A stretch of DNA of 64,000 bases from Maridesulfovibrio ferrireducens (GCF_016342405.1 NZ_JAEINN010000016.1:55969-119968), one strand, 5' to 3'; positions 54,397-64,000 are shown, counted from the stretch's first letter. Numbers and translations are program-made. The notes: generated by a model from the letters alone, not told the origin.

Positions 54397-56379
54397 ATGG
54401 GTAACAACAGTCAGATGGACCAGAAAGCAGTTAACGTTATTAAAGGCCTGATCATGGATTCTATCCGCAAGGCTAACTCGGGTCATCCCGGCGGCTCCAT
54501 GTCTTCTACGGACTTTGCATACGTCCTCTATAAAGATTTTTTACGCTACGACGTAACCAACCCAAGCTGGGAAAACAGAGACCGCTTCGTACTCGCAGCA
54601 GGTCACGAATCCCCACTTCTTTACGGATTACTGCACTTAGCCGGTCTGATTAAAGTTGAAGACCTTAAGCAGTTCCGTCAGCTTGGTTCCATCACTCCCG
54701 GTCATCCTGAACATGATGTCACCCCCGGTGTTGAAGCAACAAGCGGACCTCTCGGACAGGGATTCTGTGTCGGTGTAGGTATGGCGACTGCTGAAGCGTT
54801 CCTTAACGCTAAAACAAACGACGACGTAGTTGATCATTACACATACGTTCTTTCATCTGACGGTGATTTTCAGGAACCTGTATCCACGGGCGCAGCTGCT
54901 CTTGCAGGACTCTGGAAACTCGGCAAACTCATAGTTTTTTACGACAGCAATGACATTCAGCTGGCAGGACCAACCAGCCGTTGTGACTGCACAGACTTCA
55001 AAAAAGTTTATGAAGGCATGTGCTGGCAAGTTCTGGAAGTAGACGGCCATAACCACGATGAAATCCGCGCCGCGGTTAAAGCCGGTCAGGCTGAAACCGG
55101 CAAACCTACCCTCATCATCGGTAAGACCAAAATGGCAGCCGGAGCCGCAACTTGCGAAGGCGACCACTGCACACACGGCAGCCCACTTTCCAATGAAGAA
55201 ATTGCCGCTACTAAAAAATGTTTCGGTCTCCCTGAAAACGAACTTTTCTACGTTCCTGAAGATGTTGTTGCACATTTCCGCACACGCTTCCCAGAACTTA
55301 AAAAAATGGCCGCAGACTGGCAGACCAAGCTTGAATCCATCCTAGCCGGAAACAAAGAAATCGCTGATTTCTGGGCAGAAGCTTTCAAGCCTCGCAACGA
55401 AATTAAACTGAATCTTCCAGAGTTCGAATCAGGTCAGTCCATGGCGACAAGAAAAGCATGGGGCGCATGCCTTGATGCTATCACCGATGAACTTCCTACT
55501 TTGATAGGTGGTTCCGCTGACCTTGACCCATCCAACCAGACTGCGAATTTCCGCAAAAAAATGGGTGATTTCGCACTGGACGGTTACGGCGCAAGAAACT
55601 TAGCTTTCGGTGTTCGTGAGTTCCCGATGTCCGTTATCCTTAACGGCATGGCTCTTCACGGCGGCGTAATTCCTTTCGGCGCAACCTTCCTTACCTTCTC
55701 TGATTACTGTAGAAACGGTATGAGAATGTCCGCACTACAGAAACTGCCGGTTCTCTACATTTACACACACGATTCATTCTATGTAGGTGAAGACGGCCCG
55801 ACTCATCAGCCTATCGAGCATGTAGCCTCCCTGAGACTCATCCCGAACATGTTGATCCTCAGACCTGCCGATGCAAGAGAAACTGCCGCATGTCTGCAGA
55901 TTGCTATAAGCCAGACCGATCGTCCTTCCAGCCTCATGCTGACCCGTCAGGGACTGCCTGTAATGGATAAAGTAGAATTCCCGCAGGTTGAAGAAGGCGT
56001 TAAACGCGGCGGTTACATCGTAAAAGATTGCGAAGGAACCCCAGACATGATCGCTATCGCAGCAGGATCAGAAGTATCCCTTGCAATCGATGCGGCTGAT
56101 CTAATCAAAGATAAGAAAATTCGAGTAGTTAGTATGCCGTCAATGGAACTGTTCGAAGAACAGGATCAGGCTTACAAAGACTCCGTTCTCGATCCGAAAG
56201 TAAGAGTACGTGTTGCTGCAGAAGCTGGCCGTCCTGAAATCTGGTACAGATACGTGGGCCTCGACGGAGCAGTGCTCGGAATCGACCACTTCGGCGCATC
56301 CGCACCTGCATCCCAGCTCGCTGAGAAATACGGCTTCACCGCCGGAAACCTCGCTGAGATTATGAAAAATCAGTTCTAA
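54397..56379 (+). CDS. tkt: Transketolase
   Basis: The 660-residue ThDP enzyme moves two-carbon units in the non-oxidative pentose phosphate pathway. It has SGHPGGSMSS near 29, TSGPLGQGF near 112, the ThDP/Mg motif in SSDGDFQEP near 150, the catalytic glutamate region VREFPMSVILNG near 408, and HDSFYVGEDGPTHQPIEH near 459. Length is normal. AGGAAC lies before the ATG. Confidence 0.95.
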   Translation: MGNNSQMDQKAVNVIKGLIMDSIRKANSGHPGGSMSSTDFAYVLYKDFLRYDVTNPSWENRDRFVLAAGHESPLLYGLLHLAGLIKVEDLKQFRQLGSITPGHPEHDVTPGVEATSGPLGQGFCVGVGMATAEAFLNAKTNDDVVDHYTYVLSSDGDFQEPVSTGAAALAGLWKLGKLIVFYDSNDIQLAGPTSRCDCTDFKKVYEGMCWQVLEVDGHNHDEIRAAVKAGQAETGKPTLIIGKTKMAAGAATCEGDHCTHGSPLSNEEIAATKKCFGLPENELFYVPEDVVAHFRTRFPELKKMAADWQTKLESILAGNKEIADFWAEAFKPRNEIKLNLPEFESGQSMATRKAWGACLDAITDELPTLIGGSADLDPSNQTANFRKKMGDFALDGYGARNLAFGVREFPMSVILNGMALHGGVIPFGATFLTFSDYCRNGMRMSALQKLPVLYIYTHDSFYVGEDGPTHQPIEHVASLRLIPNMLILRPADARETAACLQIAISQTDRPSSLMLTRQGLPVMDKVEFPQVEEGVKRGGYIVKDCEGTPDMIAIAAGSEVSLAIDAADLIKDKKIRVVSMPSMELFEEQDQAYKDSVLDPKVRVRVAAEAGRPEIWYRYVGLDGAVLGIDHFGASAPASQLAEKYGFTAGNLAEIMKNQF

Positions 56380-56422
56380 TACTGATTTTTAGATAGAATT
56401 AAGAATTAGATTAAGAATTAAG

Positions 56423-56459
56423 AAAGCCGCTGGAACGAGAGTTTCAGTGGCTTTTTTTG
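56423..56459 (+). terminator. Intrinsic terminator after tkt
   Basis: AAAGCCGCTGGAAC pairs with GTTTCAGTGGCTTT (two G-T pairs) around loop GAGA, followed by seven T residues. Confidence 0.9.
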
Positions 56460-56467
56460 TTTGAAAT

Positions 56468-56947
56468 CTAAATAGATATAATGATACCTACTACCAAGGT
56501 TAAAGCTCCTCCGAATCGAGTCAAAATAGATGACCAAAAAGATATCTTCCAACACCCACCAAGACGAACTTCTAGCAAGCAGTCATACTCCATAGCTTTA
56601 GCATAAACTTTTTTAGAATCCTTATTATCCAAAGCTTGACCCATTTCCTTAAGAACAAGTTGCCTCTTCGAAGTTTTACCAAAACCTGTCAGTATAGAAT
56701 ATATTTCCATAAAAATATAAATAGTTCCAGATATTAACATTAATGCAGATGAAATTTTCAAACTCCAGCTTGGTATTTTATTCCATAACTGAGACCAGAT
56801 CGTTATAAAACCAACATACCCAACAAAAATCAAAGTACTCGTATACCTTTCAGCATTACTTTTAACCAACTCAGTATTGATAATACTAACAGATCGGTAA
56901 GCCTGCATGCTGTCTATATAATTTGAAACATTATTCACATTTGTCAT
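56468..56947 (-). CDS. Small membrane protein of unknown function
   Basis: A 159-residue protein with three to four membrane helices (about 38-55, 65-85, 135-157). A soluble loop in the middle (KTSKRQLVLKEMGQALDNKDSKKV is the charged part, roughly 92-115) faces one side. No known family is apparent. It stands alone, convergent to tkt, and is AT-rich relative to its neighbours, so it may be a recent arrival. Confidence 0.65.
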   Translation of the reverse strand: MTNVNNVSNYIDSMQAYRSVSIINTELVKSNAERYTSTLIFVGYVGFITIWSQLWNKIPSWSLKISSALMLISGTIYIFMEIYSILTGFGKTSKRQLVLKEMGQALDNKDSKKVYAKAMEYDCLLEVRLGGCWKISFWSSILTRFGGALTLVVGIIISI

Positions 56948-56991
56948 ATTTTAATTAATCCCAACAGCGTGCAAAGGTTATAAGAAATAAT

Positions 56992-57024
56992 AAAAAAAGC
57001 CGCCAGAACTAAAGTTCCAGCGGC
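56992..57024 (-). terminator. Intrinsic terminator of the small lipoprotein gene
   Basis: On the - strand GCCGCTGGAAC and GTTCTGGCGGC form an 11-bp stem with loop TTTA, followed by seven T residues. Its 5' arm is identical to that of the tkt terminator at 56423. Confidence 0.88.
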
Positions 57025-57052
57025 CTTTCAATTTCATAATAACTAACCATAC

Positions 57053-57223
57053 TTACTCTTTAATCTTATCACCCATCTCTTTCAAAGAATCCCCGGCATT
57101 ATCTAAGGCTTGATCCATTTTCTTACCCGCTTTTTCAGCAGGGCCTTCTTTTTCGCAGCCATAAGCGACTGACAAAAACGCGACCAGACACAAAACAAAC
57201 ACTAATTTTTTCATAATTTTCAT
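57053..57223 (-). CDS. Very small lipoprotein-like protein (56 aa)
   Basis: A short gene with AGGAG 9 bases before ATG 57223. The product has a signal sequence (MKIMKKLVFVLCLVAFLSVA) with a cysteine at about residue 23 in AYGC, an imperfect lipobox. A charged tail follows with AEKAGKKMDQALDNAGDSL, like the entericidin or small YtxH/CsbD-type cell-envelope peptides. A terminator follows directly. The function is unknown; envelope stress response is a guess. Confidence 0.7.
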   Translation of the reverse strand: MKIMKKLVFVLCLVAFLSVAYGCEKEGPAEKAGKKMDQALDNAGDSLKEMGDKIKE

Positions 57224-57252
57224 GAGACACCACTCCTAATCGGTTTAAGGTT

Positions 57253-60200
57253 TTAATTCTGCAACCCGAGTTCTACCCTCGGGCCGGCCCCCTTGCCGGT
57301 TGCTGAGCTCTTAAGGAAAACCCGTTCGGATTCTACACCTTTTTCAGAAATTAAGATAACACGGACCTTTTCAGCTCTTTCCCTTGCGAGATCTGCCAAA
57401 TCCGTATCCGTCACTTTTATATTATCCCGAATGGCCTGTTCCATTTCCGGAACTGGACGACTTTCGATTATTCCCAAGAAATTCTTAGGCTTTTCAAAAG
57501 GAGCGTTCTCGTACGCATCTTCGAGATAATCAGGATATTCCTCTTCACTTATAACCACATCATCAATCGATGCCGGAGCTTTGCTGTCCGCTTCAAGTTC
57601 CAGAAACTTAGGCTTTGCGATCATTCTTTTGAACATTGCTACTTTGAGCGCAGGGATATCTTGCGGAGAAGTAAACCCGCTAATCTCAAGCTTAAGACCC
57701 GGGCGGGATTTCATCGCCTTGGCAACTGATTCAATTTTAGAGTTTGATGCTTCCTTCGGTACAGCTATGCCCGGTTCAAAAACCAGAACATCCATATCTT
57801 CACCGCCGCCGAACATTGCTCCGATCAACGCAAACGGCGAAGTCACGGCTTTAATCAGAACATTAAGAATAGCACGCCCGATAACTCTGCCCAGCCGGAA
57901 CTGAGGATCATCCACGTTGCCTTCTACAGGAATATCAAGGCGAATGTTCCCGCTGCTGTCTCTGAGCAGTGCCAGCCCCAGCCCGATAGGAATATTCGGA
58001 GCATCAGGACTCTTTACCTTTTCGCCCACCTCAAACTGATAAATATCAAGCACATTGTTGGTGGATAGAAGTGTTCCCCTAAGACTGACTCCCACATCCG
58101 CACTAAGCATTCCGGTACTGACGGGATAGGCTATGTATTTTCTGGTATAAGGTGAAAGCTGAGTCATATCCAGATTGATGAGGGTAACTTTCAAATCAGT
58201 ATCAGCGCCGTCTTCCGTAGGCTGGAGATAACCCTCCGCTACAAGAGGAGCCTGCTGATCAAATGTTGCATTAAACGACAACTCCGTCCGCTTGCCGTTA
58301 GGAAGTTCAAGCCCGCGCACGGCAGATCTCATTTTAGTGATATCAAGCTCGAAAGCAGGCTCAACAGTATGATCTTTGAATATAGCTGTTCCGTTAGCCA
58401 TAGCTATTTTATTCAGAAAAATAAAATTATCAGCACTAGCTCCATTCCTTGTTCCCTGCGCTGTTGAGTTGGCAACTAAAGCGGTTGGTTCAGCCGCTCC
58501 GGATGACATAACAACAACTTTTTCAGCAGCCTTTTCAGCCTGCTCCTCCAACACTTTCTCATCAACGGGAACCACAAGCTGACCTGTGAGAATTCTGGAA
58601 ATATTAATTGTGCCGTCAGCCTCTTTCTCAACATTAACCTCAGGCGAAAGCACGTCTATAAGCCTCACTTCCACCTTAAGAGGATCTGAAACGAAATCTA
58701 TGTCCCTTACAGCAAGTTCATATAAATGAAAGAACTGACGATCTCCTTTATTATCACGCAGCAGCAGATCTTTCACCTGCGCCTTTCCCTTATACGTTGC
58801 CACGGGCTTATCTTCAGCGGAAAAAGCCCACCACCCGGACACATCAATATGCCCGCGCGCTATATTCATCTGCATTTCAGGCGGCAGATAGCCGTTAAAA
58901 TCGCGCAGCCTGAGCTTGCGGACAAACAGATCGCCTGAAACTTTCACAGGCGACAGCACGCCCTGTCCGCTAACTTTTAACTTTCCTCTTTTATTAATAA
59001 CCCCCTCTAAAAAAAGGTTCAGAGGTTTATTATCAGGAAAATTAAGACCCTTAATACCGCCCTTCAATTCACTGATACTGATTGAAGTTTTTTTCGTTGC
59101 AGCCTTATCAATCAGTTCAAAAGATGATCCCGTCAAATTTACTCTATTTACAGCAACCTTCCAGCCTCCCGCATCGGATTTATCTGAATCTTCATCCGCG
59201 ACGGGCTTAATCTCCTTTTCAGCATCAACTTCCTGCTGATGTTTTTCGATAAGCTTTAGAAGGTCAATCCCCTGCTTGTCGCGCATCAATTTTATCAGAG
59301 CCTTATGCAAATCAACTGAACCTATGAACACCGACTTTTCACCGACATCAATGGTACCGTTGGATACGGCAAAACCGCCCAGCCCAATCAGAGGATCTCC
59401 CCCCCCCTTCGGACTAAGCTCAAGATCTTTCACATCCACCTTTATGCCTTCCAGACGAACAAGTCCGTTGTTGTCAGGAATAATGCTGAAATTTGCCCCC
59501 AGCCCGACTTTACCGGACGTTACAGACAGTGGAACAGAGGGGTCCAAATATTTATGATAGTCGGGCACATTGAGATTCTTGACTGAGGCAAAACCTTTAA
59601 CTGCGAGAGGAATAATCCCCAGTGAACCGTCAACGCTTACAACTTCGCCGCCCTCAGTGCCAACCTTAAAGCTGTATGTTCCAGCCTTATCTTTCCCCGT
59701 GCTGAGATTACTTGCCGTAACCGAAACAGGGCCTATCAACTTGTTAAATCCGTTACCGAAAGCTTTATCCGTAAAATCTACAGACCCTCCGATGACGCTC
59801 AAACTTGCAATTTCAGCCAATAAATCAGGTCCTTTTTCGTCCTCTTTTTGAGGAACAGCCGCAAACGTCGCATTCTGACTGACTTTTGCAGGCTGAGGAA
59901 GGTAATCCAGTATATCAGGAGAACCGTCAGGCTTAAGTCCTATCTTCAAAAAAGGATCTGTTAATGTGACAGAGTTTATTTTTAAAATTCTTCTCAGAAT
60001 ACTCAGTTCCGCGAGATCAATATCAAGCTGCTTAAACTTTAAAAGCGAAAGATCCTCTTTGTTAGCTAAGTCAAAATCGCTGACAGCGAACTGTCCTCCT
60101 AACATAAACCTCGGCAGCAAATTGACACTGCGCTCAAAGGTCAAATTTAAATCGGCACTGAGAGTTCCGCTTTTAAGGACAGTTGTTTTATAAATTGGAA

Positions 60201-60930
60201 GGTAAATCCAATATTCACCGAGTGCGGCCTTATCGAGTGTAAAATTGAACTCAGTCCTGCGAGTATTATTAAAGGGTAAGGTATTACCCTTCAACGCAAA
60301 AGGAGTCCCGTTAATAACCATTTCAAGTGAAGGCTGGACAAATTCATCACTGTCCCTAGAAAGTGATGAGGTGAAGGGAACAATAAGATTCAAACCAGTG
60401 ATTCGATGATTAAAATTTCTAAAATCATCATGCACTGTGCATGTCCCGTTGCTGACTACAAAATCACGGACAATAAACGGGAAAAGACTTGCCTCTTCCT
60501 GTTTCGCCGCCCCTTCCTCCGCTTCCGGGATAAGATCCGAAATACTGCTGCCGTCCGGAAAAATGGTAATATCCACTTGCGGATCACATATTTTGACTTC
60601 GTCAAAAACAGCAGAAAGCCTGAAAATTGAGAATGAATCAAAATTAACATCAAAAGATTTGAAAGAAAAAAGATTCCCTTCGCCGCTCTTTTTGCCGAGA
60701 TTAAACCCTTCAAGATACAAATGCAGAGTAAAAGGATTGAAATCAACATCCTGAATCTCTACAGGTCTGTTTAACAACTCAGGCAACTTATTTCTGACCA
60801 CACTCTTTAATATAACCGGAACAAGTAAAAAACCGATTAAAGTGTATGCAATCAACGCTGAAGAAAGAATCGTGGTCCAGCGGATTCTGCGATCAATATT
60901 CTTCCATCTAGTATATATCTTTTTTAGCAT
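57253..60930 (-). CDS. DUF748 (AsmA-like) envelope protein
   Basis: I choose ATG 60930 with GGAG upstream over GTG 60945. The 1225-residue protein has one N-terminal membrane helix (near 20-45), then a very long repetitive beta-rich periplasmic region and the DUF748 hallmark near 1010-1070 (IPIGLGLALLRDSSGNIRLDIP; SPFALIGAMFGG). A C-terminal alpha/beta part (LKLEISGFTSP) recalls the OmpA-like end in this family. DUF748 proteins belong to the AsmA/TamB/YhdP type of long bridging proteins that probably move phospholipid across the periplasm. Confidence 0.88.
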   Translation of the reverse strand: MLKKIYTRWKNIDRRIRWTTILSSALIAYTLIGFLLVPVILKSVVRNKLPELLNRPVEIQDVDFNPFTLHLYLEGFNLGKKSGEGNLFSFKSFDVNFDSFSIFRLSAVFDEVKICDPQVDITIFPDGSSISDLIPEAEEGAAKQEEASLFPFIVRDFVVSNGTCTVHDDFRNFNHRITGLNLIVPFTSSLSRDSDEFVQPSLEMVINGTPFALKGNTLPFNNTRRTEFNFTLDKAALGEYWIYLPIYKTTVLKSGTLSADLNLTFERSVNLLPRFMLGGQFAVSDFDLANKEDLSLLKFKQLDIDLAELSILRRILKINSVTLTDPFLKIGLKPDGSPDILDYLPQPAKVSQNATFAAVPQKEDEKGPDLLAEIASLSVIGGSVDFTDKAFGNGFNKLIGPVSVTASNLSTGKDKAGTYSFKVGTEGGEVVSVDGSLGIIPLAVKGFASVKNLNVPDYHKYLDPSVPLSVTSGKVGLGANFSIIPDNNGLVRLEGIKVDVKDLELSPKGGGDPLIGLGGFAVSNGTIDVGEKSVFIGSVDLHKALIKLMRDKQGIDLLKLIEKHQQEVDAEKEIKPVADEDSDKSDAGGWKVAVNRVNLTGSSFELIDKAATKKTSISISELKGGIKGLNFPDNKPLNLFLEGVINKRGKLKVSGQGVLSPVKVSGDLFVRKLRLRDFNGYLPPEMQMNIARGHIDVSGWWAFSAEDKPVATYKGKAQVKDLLLRDNKGDRQFFHLYELAVRDIDFVSDPLKVEVRLIDVLSPEVNVEKEADGTINISRILTGQLVVPVDEKVLEEQAEKAAEKVVVMSSGAAEPTALVANSTAQGTRNGASADNFIFLNKIAMANGTAIFKDHTVEPAFELDITKMRSAVRGLELPNGKRTELSFNATFDQQAPLVAEGYLQPTEDGADTDLKVTLINLDMTQLSPYTRKYIAYPVSTGMLSADVGVSLRGTLLSTNNVLDIYQFEVGEKVKSPDAPNIPIGLGLALLRDSSGNIRLDIPVEGNVDDPQFRLGRVIGRAILNVLIKAVTSPFALIGAMFGGGEDMDVLVFEPGIAVPKEASNSKIESVAKAMKSRPGLKLEISGFTSPQDIPALKVAMFKRMIAKPKFLELEADSKAPASIDDVVISEEEYPDYLEDAYENAPFEKPKNFLGIIESRPVPEMEQAIRDNIKVTDTDLADLARERAEKVRVILISEKGVESERVFLKSSATGKGAGPRVELGLQN

Positions 60931-61035
60931 AAGACTCTCCGTCACTATCTGATTAACCGTTATCCCTATCTTTTACATTATAATTTCACGAAAAGACAGT
61001 TCAACTCTAAATTTAATGCATAAGTAATCATAGTG

Positions 61036-61064
61036 TTGAACAATTGAAGGGCGACTGGTAGTCT
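61036..61064 (+). promoter_or_regulatory. Sigma-70-like promoter before the DUF4390 gene
   Basis: TTGAAC (61036-61041) and TAGTCT (61059-61064) with 17-base spacing lie 33 bases before ATG 61098, in the divergent gap with the DUF748 gene. Confidence 0.4.
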
Positions 61065-61097
61065 ACTTAAAAGAAAGACCTTTTTAAAGGACACCAA

Positions 61098-61706
61098 ATG
61101 ACGACTGAAAAAATGACCACGCACAAAATATCTTCAACATACACTTTACCAATTAATCTTTTGGTCATTATCTGTGCCCTGTTCGCAATGCTGTTCTTTT
61201 CTTCTCCTGCAAATGCGGCTTCGCTGGATTTAAAAAATCTGATTCTGGACAATCAGGCCGGAGCTATCATGGCCCGATTCGGACTGGATCTCAAAGGTGA
61301 CACAAAAACAGAAGAAGCTCTTGAAAACGGGGGCAGGCTGAAGCTGGAATGTGAAGCAACTCTGTTTGTTCATAAAAGTCTGTGGCCGAACTCGAAGATT
61401 GCAAGTAAAATATATTCCGATAAACTTTTCTACGACTCCCTCTCCAAGAACTTTGTCCTTGAACAGTCTGGAAAGACGACCCCCTTAAGAAACAAGAAAC
61501 TCACTCTGCTGCTTCAGAAGGGATGGGATTCCATCGTGATGGACTTAGGGCCGTGGAGCACCCTCAAACGGGGTGAACGCTACAGACTCAAACTTGATGT
61601 ACACCTTGATCAGACAGACGTTCCCGAGTGGTTGAAAAAAACTCTTTTCTTCTGGTCATGGGATATTGTTCCTTCCGCAACATATCAGCTCGACTTTACA
61701 TATTAG
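61098..61706 (+). CDS. DUF4390 domain protein
   Basis: The 202-residue secreted protein has a signal-type hydrophobic segment near 17-42 (ending in NAA). The rest is the DUF4390 pattern: FGLDLKGDTKTEEALENGGRLKLECEA in the first half, SIVMDLGPWSTLKRGERYRL in the second. In Desulfovibrio and beta-proteobacteria this gene stands before an NtrY-like kinase. It may be a periplasmic partner of the kinase, which is an inference from gene order. AAGG precedes the ATG. Confidence 0.85.
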   Translation: MTTEKMTTHKISSTYTLPINLLVIICALFAMLFFSSPANAASLDLKNLILDNQAGAIMARFGLDLKGDTKTEEALENGGRLKLECEATLFVHKSLWPNSKIASKIYSDKLFYDSLSKNFVLEQSGKTTPLRNKKLTLLLQKGWDSIVMDLGPWSTLKRGERYRLKLDVHLDQTDVPEWLKKTLFFWSWDIVPSATYQLDFTY

Positions 61707-61725
61707 ATAAGAACTTAAATTTATT

Positions 61726-63918
61726 ATGACTGATAAATCCATCAAAGTAAGTGTGCCGGACACAAAACAGCGCAAGAAAAGACAACGGGAATACTTTTTA
61801 GCCTTCCTCTGCCTTCTCATTTTCGTGGCTTTAAGCTTTATTCAGCTCAAATATATCGGAGTTAACTCTTATCTCTTTGTCGGACTTTTCAACCTGAACT
61901 TCATTTTGCTGCTGGTTGTACTTTTTATTGTTGTACGCAACGGAGTAAAACTGCTTTTAGAGCGTCGCAGAAAAGTTCTGGGTTCAAAACTTCGAACAAG
62001 AATGGTCCTCTCGTTTATGTCACTTTCACTTGTGCCGACTCTGCTTATGTTTTTTATGGCAATGCAGTTTGTGCAGGTCTCAGTGGACTACTGGTTTAAG
62101 AATCAGGTTGAAGACTCAATGGTTCAATCACTTGAACTTGGACGAGCCTTTTACGCCTCGGCTCAGGAAGGACTTGAACGCAGAGGAAACAACATTCTGG
62201 GAGCCATCAAAGAAAGCCGTTACGCATGGGGCGGCAAAACCATGAACCTTTTTCTCGCCACCAAACTCGGCGAGTATGATCTCGGTCTTCTGGGTGTAAT
62301 ACAGCCTGACGGTGAAAAAATAAATTGGCACTCTGAAGGTTCGTGGGAAAAGGCATGGTCTGAAATCAATGCCAAAGTTGACTGGGACAACATGAGAGAA
62401 CACCCTCATTTCTGGTCAACCATACACCCAATGCCCGGTAATGACATGGTTATCGGTGTGTTACCTGTTGATGAAGCACGGACCGGATTCCTTATCCTCG
62501 GTGAAAATATCGGACAGGGGCTGCTTTTTAAACTGGACAAAGTGGTCAGAGGACTTGACGAATATAAACAGCTCAAGACTCTGAAATATCCTCTTAAAAT
62601 GAGCTTGTATCTCACTCTCGGTGTAACCACACTGCTCATTATTCTCGGCTCTATCTGGTTCGGATTCAGACTTTCAAAAGAATTATCCGCCCCGATTCAA
62701 GCTCTCGCGGCAGGTTCACAGCGAATTGCACGCGGAGATCTTTCCGTCCGCCTTGAGGACAACTCAGATGACGAGCTGGGTTTTATGGTTCAGTCCTTCA
62801 ACCGAATGGCTGAAGACCTTGAAGACAGTCAGAAAAGCCTTAAAACCGCAAACGAACGGCTGGCTCAACAGAATCAGGAACTCGAACGCAGAGGCCGTTA
62901 CATGGAAGCGGTTCTCAACAACATCACAGCGGGAGTTATCTCTCTTGATGAGCAGGGAAAAATCAGCACGGTAAACAACGCCATTGAAGAAATGCTCGGT
63001 ATTACCGCCAGATTTGTTCATGGAAAAGATCCATTGGCCCTTCTGCCAGAAGGAGATTTAGCGTCTCTCATTTCAGATGCAAGGTCTCACATGGCCTCAA
63101 GTCCTTATTCACAATGGCAGAGACAGCTTTCCCTTACTGTTGACGGGCGGCACCGCAAATTTCTAGTCAATGTTGTTGCACTCAAATCCACAAGCGGCAG
63201 TAACGGCATTGTTGCCGTGTTTGAAGATATTACCGAGCTTGAGAAAATGCAGAGAATTGCCGCTTGGCGCGAAGTAGCCAGACGCATCGCTCATGAAATT
63301 AAAAACCCGCTGACCCCTATCAAATTGTCAGCGCAAAGATTGCAAAGAAAATTCGGGCCGCAGATAAAAGACGAAGTTTACCGCGAAAGTACAGACCTCA
63401 TTATTTCGCAGGTTGAACATCTGCAACAGATGGTTCAGGAGTTTTCCGCCTATGCGAAGCTGCCGGAAGTTAAATTAACGCCCGGCAGTATCACTCCTTT
63501 GCTTGAAGAAGTTGTCAGCATGTACCGCAACAGTCACACGGACATATCGTGGAATCTGGAATTATTATCAGAAATACCAGATCTGGAACTGGATCGTGAA
63601 GCCTTGCGCAGAACACTTATCAATTTACTGACGAATGCAACCGAGGCTCTGGGAGACAGCGAAAATCCTGCTGTTAAAATCAGCGCTATGCACGATTCCA
63701 CACTTGGATGGCTGAGAATTGAGGTTCAGGATAACGGACCGGGTCTATCTTCGGACGAACGCTCCAGAATGTTTGAACCATACTTTTCAAGCAAAAAAAG
63801 CGGCACAGGCTTAGGACTGACCATTGTAAAATCTATTATCACCGATCATCGCGGATTTATAAGAGTAAAACCGGCTGAACCGCATGGAACAGTATTTGTT
63901 ATCGAACTTCCTACCTAA
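61726..63918 (+). CDS. NtrY-like sensor histidine kinase
   Basis: The 730-residue protein has N-terminal membrane helices (about 22-40, 45-65, 85-110), a periplasmic sensor region (110-285), another helix, a HAMP domain (about 310-365), a PAS domain (390-505), a HisKA domain with H523 in AHEIKNPLTP, and an HATPase domain with NLLTNATEAL, DNGPGLS, FEPYFSSK and GTGLGLTIVK. This is the NtrY architecture. It should phosphorylate a sigma-54-type regulator, whose gene is probably beyond the window. The sensed signal is unknown. Confidence 0.92.
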   Translation: MTDKSIKVSVPDTKQRKKRQREYFLAFLCLLIFVALSFIQLKYIGVNSYLFVGLFNLNFILLLVVLFIVVRNGVKLLLERRRKVLGSKLRTRMVLSFMSLSLVPTLLMFFMAMQFVQVSVDYWFKNQVEDSMVQSLELGRAFYASAQEGLERRGNNILGAIKESRYAWGGKTMNLFLATKLGEYDLGLLGVIQPDGEKINWHSEGSWEKAWSEINAKVDWDNMREHPHFWSTIHPMPGNDMVIGVLPVDEARTGFLILGENIGQGLLFKLDKVVRGLDEYKQLKTLKYPLKMSLYLTLGVTTLLIILGSIWFGFRLSKELSAPIQALAAGSQRIARGDLSVRLEDNSDDELGFMVQSFNRMAEDLEDSQKSLKTANERLAQQNQELERRGRYMEAVLNNITAGVISLDEQGKISTVNNAIEEMLGITARFVHGKDPLALLPEGDLASLISDARSHMASSPYSQWQRQLSLTVDGRHRKFLVNVVALKSTSGSNGIVAVFEDITELEKMQRIAAWREVARRIAHEIKNPLTPIKLSAQRLQRKFGPQIKDEVYRESTDLIISQVEHLQQMVQEFSAYAKLPEVKLTPGSITPLLEEVVSMYRNSHTDISWNLELLSEIPDLELDREALRRTLINLLTNATEALGDSENPAVKISAMHDSTLGWLRIEVQDNGPGLSSDERSRMFEPYFSSKKSGTGLGLTIVKSIITDHRGFIRVKPAEPHGTVFVIELPT

Positions 63919-64000
63919 TAAAATAGGTTCCTCGACGTTCCGTGTGGAATTCAGTCATTCCATAATAAGTCCCGGATCGGTGCCCCAATGAGGTAGATCA

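Noticed and set aside
63919..64000. Start of a response regulator gene downstream of the NtrY-like kinase
   Set aside because: The last 82 bases contain only short open frames and no clear start with an RBS, so no gene can be called.

Overview
The window looks like a chromosome segment of a marine, moderately AT-rich Desulfovibrionales bacterium (a Maridesulfovibrio/Desulfovibrio-like sulfate reducer). This is an inference from gene content: an STT3-type bacterial oligosaccharyltransferase, a short cobalamin-dependent methionine synthase, an RpoH sigma factor followed by an HD-domain gene, a DUF4390 protein beside an NtrY-like kinase, and a zinc-ribbon/DUF3426 protein. No rRNA, tRNA, CRISPR array or intact mobile element was seen. 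No gap between genes exceeds about 300 bases.

Region 1 (1-22549, + strand) is a long surface-glycan locus. It opens with the 3' part of a PglK/MsbA-like ABC exporter. Next comes an almost complete pseudaminic acid pathway (pseB, pseC, pseF, pseG, pseI, but no recognisable pseH), interleaved with a methyltransferase and a WbqC-like gene. A four-gene acyl cassette follows (AAC(3)-fold N-acyltransferase, SDR reductase, acyl carrier protein, ketoacyl-ACP synthase III) with its own promoter-like sequence. The rest holds a radical SAM/SPASM protein, an SGNH hydrolase, sugar epimerases, methyltransferases, a glycosyltransferase, two deacetylase-like proteins, a WbpD-like N-acetyltransferase and a Gfo/Idh/MocA oxidoreductase. 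Base composition changes along the locus, which suggests assembly from different sources.

Region 2 (22781-36316, - strand) is a compact run: GT39-like membrane glycosyltransferase, GT9 glycosyltransferase, a small CPBP intramembrane protease, the secretin GspD, the ATPase GspE, an STT3 oligosaccharyltransferase, a 694-residue secreted protein with 16 N-X-S/T sequons and a Ser-Gly-Cys/membrane-helix/basic C-terminal sorting signal, and an SGNH-fused acyltransferase. Read together, these look like one export, N-glycosylation and C-terminal sorting module for a single abundant surface protein. This is the most interesting system in the window.

Region 3 (36529-41816) is a transition zone: a secreted protein of unknown role, a second KASIII paralogous to the one in region 1, an MscS-type channel, a TrxC-like thioredoxin with a CGHC active site, and wecB.

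Region 4 (41927-64000) is core: radA, a zinc-ribbon/DUF3426 protein with an acidic LFG-repeat region, hpt, an ArgA-like acetyltransferase, a TlpA-like lipoprotein and metH on the - strand; then rpoH, an HD hydrolase, a TPR lipoprotein, a LolB-like lipoprotein, a small coiled-coil protein, rpiB and transketolase on the + strand; then two small - strand genes, a DUF748 giant, and a DUF4390/NtrY-like pair. Several clear intrinsic terminators separate the units.
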